Both the position numbers and the translations under genes were made by a program. Source: Micavibrio aeruginosavorus ARL-13 (GTDB lineage Bacteria > Pseudomonadota > Alphaproteobacteria > Micavibrionales > Micavibrionaceae). From it: a DNA stretch of 64,000 bases. The notes under the pieces were generated by a model that did no database searches, was not told the origin of the DNA, and worked only from the letters and a program-made list of their open reading frames with translations. How positions within the stretch are numbered: the first letter of the stretch is position 1; every line of letters starts with the position of its first letter. The stretch covers positions 558,001-622,000 of the forward strand of contig NC_016026.1 of assembly GCF_000226315.1 (NCBI RefSeq). Direction: 5' to 3'. Of the stretch, positions 32,672-39,908 are shown piece after piece.

Positions 32672-33282
32672 TGAATTACAAGGTCAAAATCCTCGGCCCG
32701 AATGCGACACACAGCCACCCGGTAGGGCGGTTGGATATCAGTGTTGGTCAACCATACCACGAAGGCGAAAAGCTGGCTGCCACCATTCAATGGGCGCATG
32801 CGCGCTTTGGTCACGTCATTGTGTCGGTGGCGGACACCCTGCAACGGTTCAACATGATGGCTGATGGGGTGGAGCAGGGCGAGGCATGGCAGAAATCATA
32901 CGATGCCGGTACCGAATGGATTGGCCGCAACGCGAACCTGTTGAAGGGCTGCACCGTGATTCGTTGGGACGAGCGTGTTCGTCATCCATTGTTCCAGCAA
33001 TTCATGATGCGCACCCTTGATCTGATCAGGGATGACGCGGATCTAATGGGCCGGATGCATGCCGCGGCCAACCAATATGCAGACCGGCGAGGTGTGCATC
33101 ACGCCGCCCCGCGCATGGGCTATCTGATCGAGGAAATGGCTGTATTCGATATGCTTTTCCGCCTTGAACCGGCGGCGGACGTGTACCCGGGCAGCATCCT
33201 GCCATTCTGGTCACACCCGGCCTATGGCGACCGTGCTGCGTTTACACGGATTGATTTCGTGCGTCGAGTCGCGATTTCATAA
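32671..33282 (+). CDS. tRNA-dependent cyclodipeptide synthase, XYP type
   Basis: 203 residues. Catalytic pattern of CDPSs is present: Ser24 in ISVGQPYHEGEKL (equivalent to the acyl-accepting serine), Asp55 in VADTLQRFN, Tyr151 and Glu155 four residues apart in GYLIEE, and Tyr172-Pro173 in VYPGS, the YP signature of the XYP subfamily. Known activity: takes aminoacyl-tRNAs and makes a cyclic dipeptide without a ribosome. The ATG overlaps the regulator stop. The substrate pocket is not predictable from sequence alone, so the product is unknown. Confidence 0.85.
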   Translation: MNYKVKILGPNATHSHPVGRLDISVGQPYHEGEKLAATIQWAHARFGHVIVSVADTLQRFNMMADGVEQGEAWQKSYDAGTEWIGRNANLLKGCTVIRWDERVRHPLFQQFMMRTLDLIRDDADLMGRMHAAANQYADRRGVHHAAPRMGYLIEEMAVFDMLFRLEPAADVYPGSILPFWSHPAYGDRAAFTRIDFVRRVAIS

Positions 33283-33383
33283 TGGCGGACTAAGTCCTAA
33301 ATTATCCACAAATGGTTAACGAAAATAGGATATTTCCTAAAAATACATTTGTATATCAATGTGTTAAATAAAAATTTAACTTG

Positions 33384-33411
33384 TTGATTAAGGCTGGTCG
33401 TGTACTATATA
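33384..33411 (+). promoter_or_regulatory. Promoter of the moron gene
   Basis: TTGATT (33384-33389), 16-bp spacer, TATATA (33406-33411). The upstream 100 bp are AT-rich. A hairpin (GGTGCCGG with CCGGCGCC) follows in the leader, just before the GAGGG ribosome binding site. Confidence 0.6.
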
Positions 33412-33463
33412 AGGACCAGGTGCCGGAAAATACAGAGTGGGGCCGGCGCCATGTGAGGGATTT

Positions 33464-34045
33464 ATGGTTGAGCTTTTTACAGCGCTGCAGTCAGAGCTTA
33501 ATAGCAGCGTTTTTGTTTTAATTGTCATATTGGTGATGGCGTTTGTGCTGACCTTCAAGGTTGGTGGCTGGAAACAGACGTTTATTGAGCATCAGGGAAG
33601 GATTGATAAGGTCGAGAAAATTTCTGATCTGATCGTCGAAATCAAAACTAAAGTTGATCTTATCTATCAAAATAATCCGAATGCCTTGTATAGAGCACAA
33701 AGCCCAATAAGCTTGACAGACTTGGGAAGGGAGTTGGCTACGAAGGTTAACGCCGACTCAATAATTGAGAAGTATTCTTCCAAGTTAGTGAAGCATGTCG
33801 ATGATAAAGGGCCTAAAAACGCCTATGACATTCAAAAATGCGCCTTTACGGTAGCTCGCAATGAGCTCAAAGACCTCTTGAGCGATGTGGAGCTGACAGC
33901 CGTTAAGCAGGAAGCATTCAACAGAGGCCTTCCGGTCGAGGAGATATATACGCTGTTCGGGATTTTATTGAGAAATAAAATTCTTAAAGATAAAGGGATA
34001 CCAATAGCGGATGTAGATAAGCACGAGAAAGCCTCTAAGGAATAA
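33464..34045 (+). CDS. Membrane-anchored accessory (moron) protein
   Basis: From ATG 33464 (GAGGG upstream): a short N-terminus, one membrane helix (about residues 15-33, VFVLIVILVMAFVLTF), a helical linker, and a cytoplasmic domain with SPISLTDLGRELATKVNAD and a C-terminal FGILLRNKILKDKGI. Related proteins of unknown function occur in mobile elements. Lower GC content, its own promoter and two terminators mark it as a cargo gene expressed from the lysogen. Confidence 0.72.
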   Translation: MVELFTALQSELNSSVFVLIVILVMAFVLTFKVGGWKQTFIEHQGRIDKVEKISDLIVEIKTKVDLIYQNNPNALYRAQSPISLTDLGRELATKVNADSIIEKYSSKLVKHVDDKGPKNAYDIQKCAFTVARNELKDLLSDVELTAVKQEAFNRGLPVEEIYTLFGILLRNKILKDKGIPIADVDKHEKASKE

Positions 34046-34046
34046 G

Positions 34047-34072
34047 AAAAACCCCGCTTCGGCGGGGTTTTT
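34047..34072. terminator. First terminator after the moron gene
   Basis: CCCCGC, loop TTCG, GCGGGG with an A-run before and T-run after; works in both directions. Confidence 0.85.
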
Positions 34073-34117
34073 GTTTGTGCGCTTTTAATTTCTTACAAAA
34101 ATTTCACACGAAAAACG

Positions 34118-34138
34118 CCCGGATTTTCCGGGTTTTTT
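34118..34138 (+). terminator. Second terminator after the moron gene
   Basis: CCCGG, loop ATTTT, CCGGG followed by TTTTTT. It insulates the recombination operon from moron transcription. Confidence 0.8.
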
Positions 34139-34152
34139 GTGCTCAAATAAAA

Positions 34153-34173
34153 ATACAAACAAATTGTTTGTTT
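34153..34173. promoter_or_regulatory. Operator O3 ahead of the recombination operon
   Basis: ATACAAACA-N3-TGTTTGTTT, one mismatch from the O1/O2 palindrome. Confidence 0.8.
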
Positions 34174-34178
34174 TTCTG

Positions 34179-34208
34179 TTGACGTTATACAAACAATCTG
34201 TTTGTATT
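34179..34208 (+). promoter_or_regulatory. Recombination-operon promoter overlapping operator O4
   Basis: -35 TTGACG at 34179-34184 and a -10 TGTATT around 34203-34208 embed operator O4 (34187-34207, perfect ATACAAACA-N3-TGTTTGTAT). Bound repressor would block the promoter. Confidence 0.72.
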
Positions 34209-34281
34209 CCCTCACACCACCTGATCTGGCTCCGGCCACGCAAGACGGTGGGGCGTGCTGACACACGAGATGAGGACAGAA

Positions 34282-34737
34282 ATGAGCATTAAACCCCGCA
34301 CGGCGCTGATTGCCGACCTTGAGGCTTTGCAAGCTAAACCCGCCTTTGCTGGCCGGGACATTGTTGGCAAGGCTGATAATTTCCAGAATGATTTCCAGTT
34401 GCATTGCTATGTCGAACGTTGCCGGAAAGAGGTGGCCACCGATCAAAGCAAGCCAGACCTGTACACGGACCTGAAGGCGCTGGACCTGCAGCTTAAAAAG
34501 CTGATGGAAGTCCACGCGACCGAAATTGCCGGGACCGTCCATTACTCCCGCCACGGAATTTCCACCACCGCATTCAAATTGCAAAGCCACCTCGACGGTG
34601 TCGCTGACCATCTGTTTGATGCGCTGGACACCTACCGCGAGGCCAACCGCAACCATGGCGCCGAGGAAGAAGCCGAGCGCGCCGAAGCGCGTCAGGCCGA
34701 GCTGGACCGTTCCCATTTCCACAGCATCACAGGTTAG
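34282..34737 (+). CDS. First gene of the recombination operon, unknown function (151 aa)
   Basis: From ATG 34282 (AGGA upstream). Basic start, a central region with LYTDLKALDLQLKKLMEVH, and a long charged C-terminal helix rich in Glu/Ala/Arg. Not recognised. It is the first gene under the O3/O4 control region. An upstream ATG at 34270 adds four residues. Confidence 0.6.
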   Translation: MSIKPRTALIADLEALQAKPAFAGRDIVGKADNFQNDFQLHCYVERCRKEVATDQSKPDLYTDLKALDLQLKKLMEVHATEIAGTVHYSRHGISTTAFKLQSHLDGVADHLFDALDTYREANRNHGAEEEAERAEARQAELDRSHFHSITG

Positions 34738-34745
34738 GGCCAGCC

Positions 34746-34940
34746 ATGACCAGCAACAATGTACCGCGGTGGTTCTTCCGCGTTGATTACGACCGCAACG
34801 AAGAACCGGTGAGCGTGACATTCCGCCGGTTCAATGAAAGCCAGTGCTATCGCGTCCAGTTCGATGCGCCGCATTCTGAACGCCGAAGAACAGCGTCAGA
34901 AATTGGCACAGCGCGCGGAAATCGCTTGGAATGTCGCTAA
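34746..34940 (+). CDS. Small early protein (64 aa), overlapping the next frame
   Basis: Starts at ATG 34746 after AGGG. The first ~45 residues (NNVPRWFFRVDYDRNEEP) look genuine. The last ~25 residues share DNA with the start of the next gene in another frame. Function unknown. Confidence 0.5.
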   Translation: MTSNNVPRWFFRVDYDRNEEPVSVTFRRFNESQCYRVQFDAPHSERRRTASEIGTARGNRLECR

Positions 34941-35214
34941 AGAGCTTATCCGTGAACTGGACGGACGGAGTGATTGCAAGACAGCCGTTGGCATCCTGCG
35001 TCGTCACCTGACCACGTTTGAGCTGGAAACGGAAAATCTGGGTATCGGCCTGACCTTTGACCCGGATCGCCCGGCACCGCCCCGGCCCGTCGGTGAGGTT
35101 ATTAACGCCTCGCTTGTTATCGCCGGCTGCGTGTTTTGCTTTGTCGCCGGGATGGTGGTGATGGCTTTCCTGAGCAGTGGAGGGTGCGCCGATGCGATTC
35201 AAAATCTGCTCTGA
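34864..35214 (+). CDS. Small membrane protein of the recombination operon (116 aa)
   Basis: ATG 34864 chosen because it follows directly on protein-like sequence (MRRILNAEEQRQKLAQRAEI). A helical N-terminal half and a C-terminal membrane segment (ASLVIAGCVFCFVAGMVVMAF). Longer upstream start possible. No family recognised. Confidence 0.55.
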   Translation: MRRILNAEEQRQKLAQRAEIAWNVAKELIRELDGRSDCKTAVGILRRHLTTFELETENLGIGLTFDPDRPAPPRPVGEVINASLVIAGCVFCFVAGMVVMAFLSSGGCADAIQNLL

Positions 35215-35317
35215 CAGCTTCGACTTCGTCCACTGGATGATTTGCACGCCATCCACAATGCGGCCGCCAGCGAACGACAACAACGGATTGGCCGTGATGG
35301 CCGGACTTAAATTTTAA
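35192..35317 (+). CDS. Small protein (41 aa) with strong ribosome binding site
   Basis: ATG 35192 has GGAGGG seven bases upstream and overlaps the end of the previous gene. Codes for a short cysteine-containing protein (MRFKICSDSFDFVHWMICTP). Function unknown. Confidence 0.45.
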   Translation: MRFKICSDSFDFVHWMICTPSTMRPPANDNNGLAVMAGLKF

Positions 35318-35337
35318 TACTGACAATTGAGAACGAA

Positions 35338-36462
35338 ATGACCCAACAGATTATTTATGACGTGATGGATCAGGCTATGATCCCGGAACTGCCTGCGCAT
35401 ATTAAAGCGCCGCAGATCGACACAGGAATGCTGCATGAACCGGGCATCTATTTTGGTATGCCGGACGACGAATATCATGCAATCCCGGCATTTTCGACCA
35501 GTGGTACCAAAGAACTGCTGGTGTCTCCGATGGATTTCTGGACCCAGTCATGGATGAACCCGCAACGGGTGGATAAAGACACTCAGGCAAAGATTGAGGG
35601 AAGGGCATATCACGCTCGAATTTTGGAAGGAAAAGAAGTCTTTTTCCTTCGGTATGTCGAATCTTTTGATGAAAGCTTGCATCCAAATGCTTTGGATACT
35701 GTGGATGATATCAAAAAAGAGCTGAAGTCTTTGGGACAGAAGGTGACTGGGAAAAAAGATGAGTTGATCGAACGGCTACTGGATGCTGATCCGTCTTATC
35801 AGATCATGGACCATCTTTGTGCAGAATATGCGCGCAAGAATCCCGGGAAAATCATGATTTCCAAAAGCTTGATTGCCAATATCGAGAAGAGCGCATTCAT
35901 GATTGAGCGCGATCCTGCCGCAATCAACTGTTTCCGGGGTGGATATCCTGAGGTGGTCATTATCTGGATTGACCCGATTACAAAAGTGCCGATGAAGGCC
36001 AAGCTTGATTATCTGAAAATCAAGGCAATCTGCGATCTTAAGACGTTTAGCAACCCGCAGAGAAAGCATATTGACGCCGCGATTGGTGCCGCTGTTGGCG
36101 GTCGCCGCTACCACCTCCAGGTGGCCAATTATCTCGAAGCAGATGAACATGCCCGAAGATTTGCCGCAACCGGCAGAGTGTTTGGTGATGTTGATCCGGA
36201 CTGGCTCAAGGCTTACGCGGAATACAGAGAACCCTGTGCATTCTTCTTTGTTTTCCAGCAATCCGGAGATTCCCCGATTACCCGGGTGAAAGAGTTCTCC
36301 CGGGTACTCGAAACGTACAAAGCGGCCACCGGCGCGGTTCGGCAGGCGCGCGCCACGTTCGCTGAATACTGGCGGATATACGGCACGGACCCATGGCTTG
36401 ATCTTAAGCCGATCGAACAGTTCAGCGATTGCGATTTCCCCCTTTACATTATGGAGGCATAA
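35338..36462 (+). CDS. RecE-like PD-(D/E)XK exonuclease with embedded SAP segment
   Basis: 374 residues. Nuclease core: KIEGRAYHARILEGKE, then PEVVIIWIDPITKVPMKAKLD and AICDLKTFSN, which supply the acidic and lysine residues of the RecE/Exo VIII-type PD-(D/E)XK fold. Inserted at about residues 123-150 is a SAP-like sequence (VDDIKKELKSLGQKVTGKKD then ELIERLLDADPS), a DNA-binding module. Works with the ATPase genes that follow in phage recombination, generating 3' ssDNA tails. Confidence 0.83.
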   Translation: MTQQIIYDVMDQAMIPELPAHIKAPQIDTGMLHEPGIYFGMPDDEYHAIPAFSTSGTKELLVSPMDFWTQSWMNPQRVDKDTQAKIEGRAYHARILEGKEVFFLRYVESFDESLHPNALDTVDDIKKELKSLGQKVTGKKDELIERLLDADPSYQIMDHLCAEYARKNPGKIMISKSLIANIEKSAFMIERDPAAINCFRGGYPEVVIIWIDPITKVPMKAKLDYLKIKAICDLKTFSNPQRKHIDAAIGAAVGGRRYHLQVANYLEADEHARRFAATGRVFGDVDPDWLKAYAEYREPCAFFFVFQQSGDSPITRVKEFSRVLETYKAATGAVRQARATFAEYWRIYGTDPWLDLKPIEQFSDCDFPLYIMEA

Positions 36463-36463
36463 A

Positions 36464-37504
36464 ATGTCACAGGAAGATTTCTCTTTTAAAATTCAAGAAT
36501 CCGTACGGGAAGCGGTGCCGCCGCTGATCTCCCTCTGGTCAAAATCTGGTGGCGGGAAAACGTACTCCGCCCTGTTGTTGGCGCGCGGCATGGTCGGACC
36601 CAGCGGCAAGATTGTGGTCATCGATACCGAAAACGGGCGATCCAAATTCTATTCGGATGTTTCTGCGCCATGGTTCCACCTCGACCTGCAACCACCATTC
36701 ACACCAGACAAATACAAAGCCGCCTTTGAGTTTTCCGAAAAGTGGGGCGCGGACGTGATCATTGTCGATTCAGGCTCACACGTCTGGGAAGGCGAGGGCG
36801 GTGTTATCGACATGGCCGATCGCAACGGCGGCTCCGGCCTTCAGAAATGGAACGCGCCCAAGATGGCTCACAAACGGATGATGAACAATTTGACCCGCTC
36901 GCCGATCCCGGTGATTTTCTGCCTTCGTGCCAAGGAGGGCGTCAAGCAGGTTGGGAATAAAATTGAGCATGTTGGGCTTGTACCAATTGCTGAGAGGAAC
37001 TTCGTTTTTGAAATGACGTTGGATTTGTGCATGACCAAAGACGGTCATTACGATCTCGAAGCCTCAAAAACCGTTCCCGAAGGCTTGCGCGGTGTTGTGA
37101 CCAAAGGCGGCCGAGTCACGTCCGAAATGGGCAAAAAAATCGCTGAATGGATGGGGTCTGGTGCCAAGGTTGATGCCGAATTCCTGAAGCTGAAGCGCGA
37201 CGGTCAGGAAGCCGCTATGTCCGGGCTTGACGCCTATCGTGCATGGACCGCTTCCCTGTCAGAGGATCAAAAATCTAAGGTCCGCCACCTGCATTCCGGA
37301 TGGGTCGCCGAAGCCAAAACAGCCGATGCCGACGCGGCAATGAATGCTCCGCCAAAACAAACACAGCAGGGCCCCTCCGGGGCGTCGGCTCTGGATGATT
37401 CATTCACGGGCACCTGCACCAATTGCAATGGCCGCGGCGTCATCGTCACCGACGACAGCAAAGAGCCGTGCCCGAACTGCTCTACACAAAAGAACGCTGC
37501 GTAA
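36464..37504 (+). CDS. Sak4/RecA-like single-strand annealing ATPase with C-terminal zinc ribbon
   Basis: 346 residues from ATG 36464. Walker A SKSGGGKTYSALLLARG at about residues 24-40, IVVIDTENGRS, VIIVDSGSHVWEGEGG as Walker B region, then the core of Sak4-type RecA-like proteins. The C-terminus is FTGTCTNCNGRG ... EPCPNCS, a treble-clef or zinc ribbon. Known: Sak4 anneals DNA during phage recombination. It begins one base after the nuclease gene stop codon. Confidence 0.85.
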   Translation: MSQEDFSFKIQESVREAVPPLISLWSKSGGGKTYSALLLARGMVGPSGKIVVIDTENGRSKFYSDVSAPWFHLDLQPPFTPDKYKAAFEFSEKWGADVIIVDSGSHVWEGEGGVIDMADRNGGSGLQKWNAPKMAHKRMMNNLTRSPIPVIFCLRAKEGVKQVGNKIEHVGLVPIAERNFVFEMTLDLCMTKDGHYDLEASKTVPEGLRGVVTKGGRVTSEMGKKIAEWMGSGAKVDAEFLKLKRDGQEAAMSGLDAYRAWTASLSEDQKSKVRHLHSGWVAEAKTADADAAMNAPPKQTQQGPSGASALDDSFTGTCTNCNGRGVIVTDDSKEPCPNCSTQKNAA

Positions 37505-37527
37505 TTTCAAACAACGAGAGGTCAGAT

Positions 37528-38781
37528 ATGAAAATCCTTAATTTAAAAGCAGAGAATATCAAGAAACTGGTGGCCGTGGACATTACGCCCAATGGGGACA
37601 CCGTGGTCATCAGCGGAAAGAACGGGGCCGGGAAATCCAGTGTCTTGGATTCGATCTATTGGGCTCTGGCCGGTTCAAAGCACATCGATGCCATGCCGAT
37701 CCGGCAGGGTGAAGAGAAGGGATCGATCCGCCTTGATCTTGGAAAATATGTAGTTGAGCGTCGCTTCACAGAGAAAAGTAGCTATTTGACGGTTACGGCA
37801 AAGGATGGTGCCCGGTACCCAAGCCCGCAGGATCTGCTGAATGAAATGACGGCGTCAATCACGTTCGACCCGCTGGAATTTTCCCGCCTTAAACCGCAGG
37901 AGCAGTACGATGCATTGCGCGGTTTAGTCAAAATTGATGCCGATATCGAAGCGTTGGATGCACAAAACGAGAAAGATTTTGACAATCGGACAGATGTAAA
38001 CCGGCAGATCAAGGCCCTTGATGCGCAGATCGAAGGGATCAAGGCAAAAATCCCAGACGGGACGCCGGACGAGCCGATTGATGTAATGGATCTGAGCAAT
38101 AAAATTAACGGCGAGAAGGACAAAATCCGTACGCACGGCAATTATTGCGAACGTATTGCAAACGCTGACAAGGCGATTGCCGACACCGAAAGCGAGATTG
38201 AAGCATTAAGCAAAAAATTGGATGGGTACCGGAAGGCGCGGTTGGACATTGCATCCGCAAAATCTGAGATCACGCTTGTGGATGCCGCGGTTGTTCAGGA
38301 TTGGCAGGATCGTCTTGAGAAATCACAGGAAACCAATCAGGCCGTATCCCTGAAAGCGGACATGCTCGAAAAGCGGAGTACGCTGGATGATCTGATCAAA
38401 AAATCAGAGGGCCTGACGAAAGCCATTAAAGACCGGGAGTTGGAAAAGGCTCAAGCCATTGCCGATGCGGAAATGCCAATCCCGGGCCTGACGTTGGCCA
38501 ACGGTGTGGTCTTTTATGAAGGTGTCCCGTTTAGCCAGGCATCCAGCGCCCAGCAACTGCGCGTATCTACCGCCATCGCCATGGCAATGAATCCAGAACT
38601 GCGCGTGATCCGTATCAAAGACGGTTCCCTGCTGGATCGGGAGGGCATGGACATGATCAAGTCCATGGCCAAGGACAAGGATTTCCAAATCTGGATTGAG
38701 CGTGTTGCGGATGATGACCCGGTGGCCATCGTTATTGAAGACGGTCAGGTAAAGCAAAGCGAGATGTCAGAGGCCGCATAA
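37528..38781 (+). CDS. RecF/SMC-like AAA ATPase
   Basis: 417 residues. Walker A SGKNGAGKSSVLDSIYWAL near residue 30, a long coiled-coil centre (about residues 140-310), and the C-terminal half-site with SSAQQLRVSTAIAMAMNPEL and RIKDGSLLDREG. Typical of phage RecF/SbcC-like ATPases that accompany exonuclease and Sak4. AGAGG precedes the ATG. Confidence 0.82.
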   Translation: MKILNLKAENIKKLVAVDITPNGDTVVISGKNGAGKSSVLDSIYWALAGSKHIDAMPIRQGEEKGSIRLDLGKYVVERRFTEKSSYLTVTAKDGARYPSPQDLLNEMTASITFDPLEFSRLKPQEQYDALRGLVKIDADIEALDAQNEKDFDNRTDVNRQIKALDAQIEGIKAKIPDGTPDEPIDVMDLSNKINGEKDKIRTHGNYCERIANADKAIADTESEIEALSKKLDGYRKARLDIASAKSEITLVDAAVVQDWQDRLEKSQETNQAVSLKADMLEKRSTLDDLIKKSEGLTKAIKDRELEKAQAIADAEMPIPGLTLANGVVFYEGVPFSQASSAQQLRVSTAIAMAMNPELRVIRIKDGSLLDREGMDMIKSMAKDKDFQIWIERVADDDPVAIVIEDGQVKQSEMSEAA

Positions 38782-38791
38782 GAATACCAGT

Positions 38792-38934
38792 CCGCCGATA
38801 ATGTCTTCATCGGCGGCGGGCTCGGTACCGGGCGGTGGTGTCAAAAACACCCCAGTGTCAGTGGGGGATACCCCGCCCGGATCAGCCCCTCGATGTGTGC
38901 CGCTGGATTGTCGGAAACCTCCGGCGGCACACAT
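38792..38934 (+). ncRNA. Structured RNA region with three adjacent hairpin domains
   Basis: No gene between 38782 and 39044. CCGCCGAT (38792-38799) pairs with ATCGGCGG (38809-38816). CCGGGCGG (38828-38835) pairs with CCGCCCGG (38873-38880) around two inner hairpins (GGTGT/ACACC; CCCC/GGGG). ATGTGTGCCGC (38893-38903) pairs perfectly with GCGGCACACAT (38924-38934), ending exactly where the tRNA-like element begins. Co-transcribed with the recombination operon. Confidence 0.55.
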
Positions 38935-39021
38935 GGACGGGTTCATGGCCGAATGAAATAGGAGATCGGCTGATCGGCGTACGCGATCATGACGCGGGTG
39001 CAATTCCCGCCCCGTCTACCA
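38935..39021 (+). tRNA. tRNA-like element with GUA anticodon loop, encoded CCA
   Basis: Cloverleaf seen: acceptor GGACGGG/CCCGTCT with one G-U, discriminator A, CCA 39019-39021. T-arm GCGGG-TGCAATT-CCCGC. Anticodon arm GATCG-GCGTACG-CGATC with GTA at 38979-38981. D-arm GCCGA/TCGGC with a 13-base loop containing GG. Variable loop five bases. Oddities: six bases instead of two between acceptor and D-arm, C instead of U before the anticodon, G instead of pseudouridine at T-loop position 2, and class I shape although bacterial tRNA-Tyr is class II. May be a degenerate or specialised tRNA. Confidence 0.45.
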
Positions 39022-39044
39022 ACAACAGCCCAGAGGAGGGCATC

Positions 39045-39251
39045 ATGACGAACCAATGGGACACATTCAAGGCGGCTTTCGACGAAGCCACGCGGACAAT
39101 CAGGATCGCGGATAACCATGTGAATGACATGGCCGGGATGGTCCGTGGACGTTTGCGGGCATGTTCTGTGTCGCACTCAACGCTCTGCGAATTGAAGCGC
39201 GAACTGGCAGACTACAACATGCACACCGGGAAATGGAAGGAACAGCAATGA
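39045..39251 (+). CDS. Small phage protein (68 aa)
   Basis: ATG 39045 with GAGGAGGG upstream. Helical protein (MTNQWDTFKAAFDEATRTIR). The frame extends further upstream over the tRNA-like element, but only the part from this ATG is protein-like. Unknown function. Confidence 0.6.
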   Translation: MTNQWDTFKAAFDEATRTIRIADNHVNDMAGMVRGRLRACSVSHSTLCELKRELADYNMHTGKWKEQQ

Positions 39252-39550
39252 CCAACGACAACAACGCACTTCACGCAGCCGCCGGGTTGTGCGCGCCGAA
39301 ATCGGATATGGCCGCAAATGTCAGAACGCACGTTCCTGATTTTGACATGGCCACAGAGATTATCCGCATTATCGGGTGCCATGACGCTCTGTTTGAGGCT
39401 TTAAAGGAAATTGCGAACGCTGATGTTTATTATGATGACCTTGGTGGGGATATTCCGCGCAGTCAGATAAATGAGGTCGTAACTGCAAACGTGGTGAAAA
39501 TCGCAAAAGCCGCCCTCGAACTGGCGAAAGGAGAAGTCCATGACCGATAA
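39248..39550 (+). CDS. Small phage protein (100 aa)
   Basis: ATG 39248 overlaps the previous stop (ATGA) with AAGGA upstream. The protein has a helical C-terminus (KIAKAALELAKGEVHD). Acidic middle. Early accessory; family not recognised. Confidence 0.6.
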   Translation: MTNDNNALHAAAGLCAPKSDMAANVRTHVPDFDMATEIIRIIGCHDALFEALKEIANADVYYDDLGGDIPRSQINEVVTANVVKIAKAALELAKGEVHDR

Positions 39551-39908
39551 ATTCAACCCATGCGATCCGGCGCAACTGGACGCGCTGATGGAATTGGCGA
39601 ACGGGGCAACGCCGGGGCCTTGGGAAACAGGCGAGGCTTCGTGGAACGAAGAAGGTGATGCACGATACACTTTGCATGGCATTAAAGAAGTTCATGCTTT
39701 TGATTGCCAATTCATCGCCGCCAGCCGCGAAGCCGTCCCCGCGCTGATCGAGGAAGTGAAGCGGTTTCGGAAATACGTTCAGATAATTGCGATGCAGAAA
39801 AAGGTTCATGAGGTGGACGAAGAAGATCGCGATGATGAATGTTTTAAATACGCATACGACAAAATCATCGACACCGCCCGCGAAGCACTGAAAGCGGAGG
39901 GCGTGTGA
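39540..39908 (+). CDS. Ead/Ea22-like phage protein
   Basis: 122 residues with the pattern ATPGPWETGEASW ... FIAASREAVPALIEEVKRFR seen in Ea22/Ead-type accessory proteins of temperate phages. Function of that family is not established. AAAGGAG precedes the ATG, which overlaps the previous gene by 11 bp. Confidence 0.65.
   Translation: MTDKFNPCDPAQLDALMELANGATPGPWETGEASWNEEGDARYTLHGIKEVHAFDCQFIAASREAVPALIEEVKRFRKYVQIIAMQKKVHEVDEEDRDDECFKYAYDKIIDTAREALKAEGV

Noticed and set aside
38935-39021. Ordinary phage-encoded tRNA-Tyr
   Set aside because: The variable loop is short and key positions (U33, T-loop) are non-standard; kept only as tRNA-like.
38785-39044. tmRNA or retron msr/msd interpretation of the hairpin/cloverleaf region
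   Set aside because: No tag frame, no G3-U70 alanine identity and no reverse transcriptase nearby.
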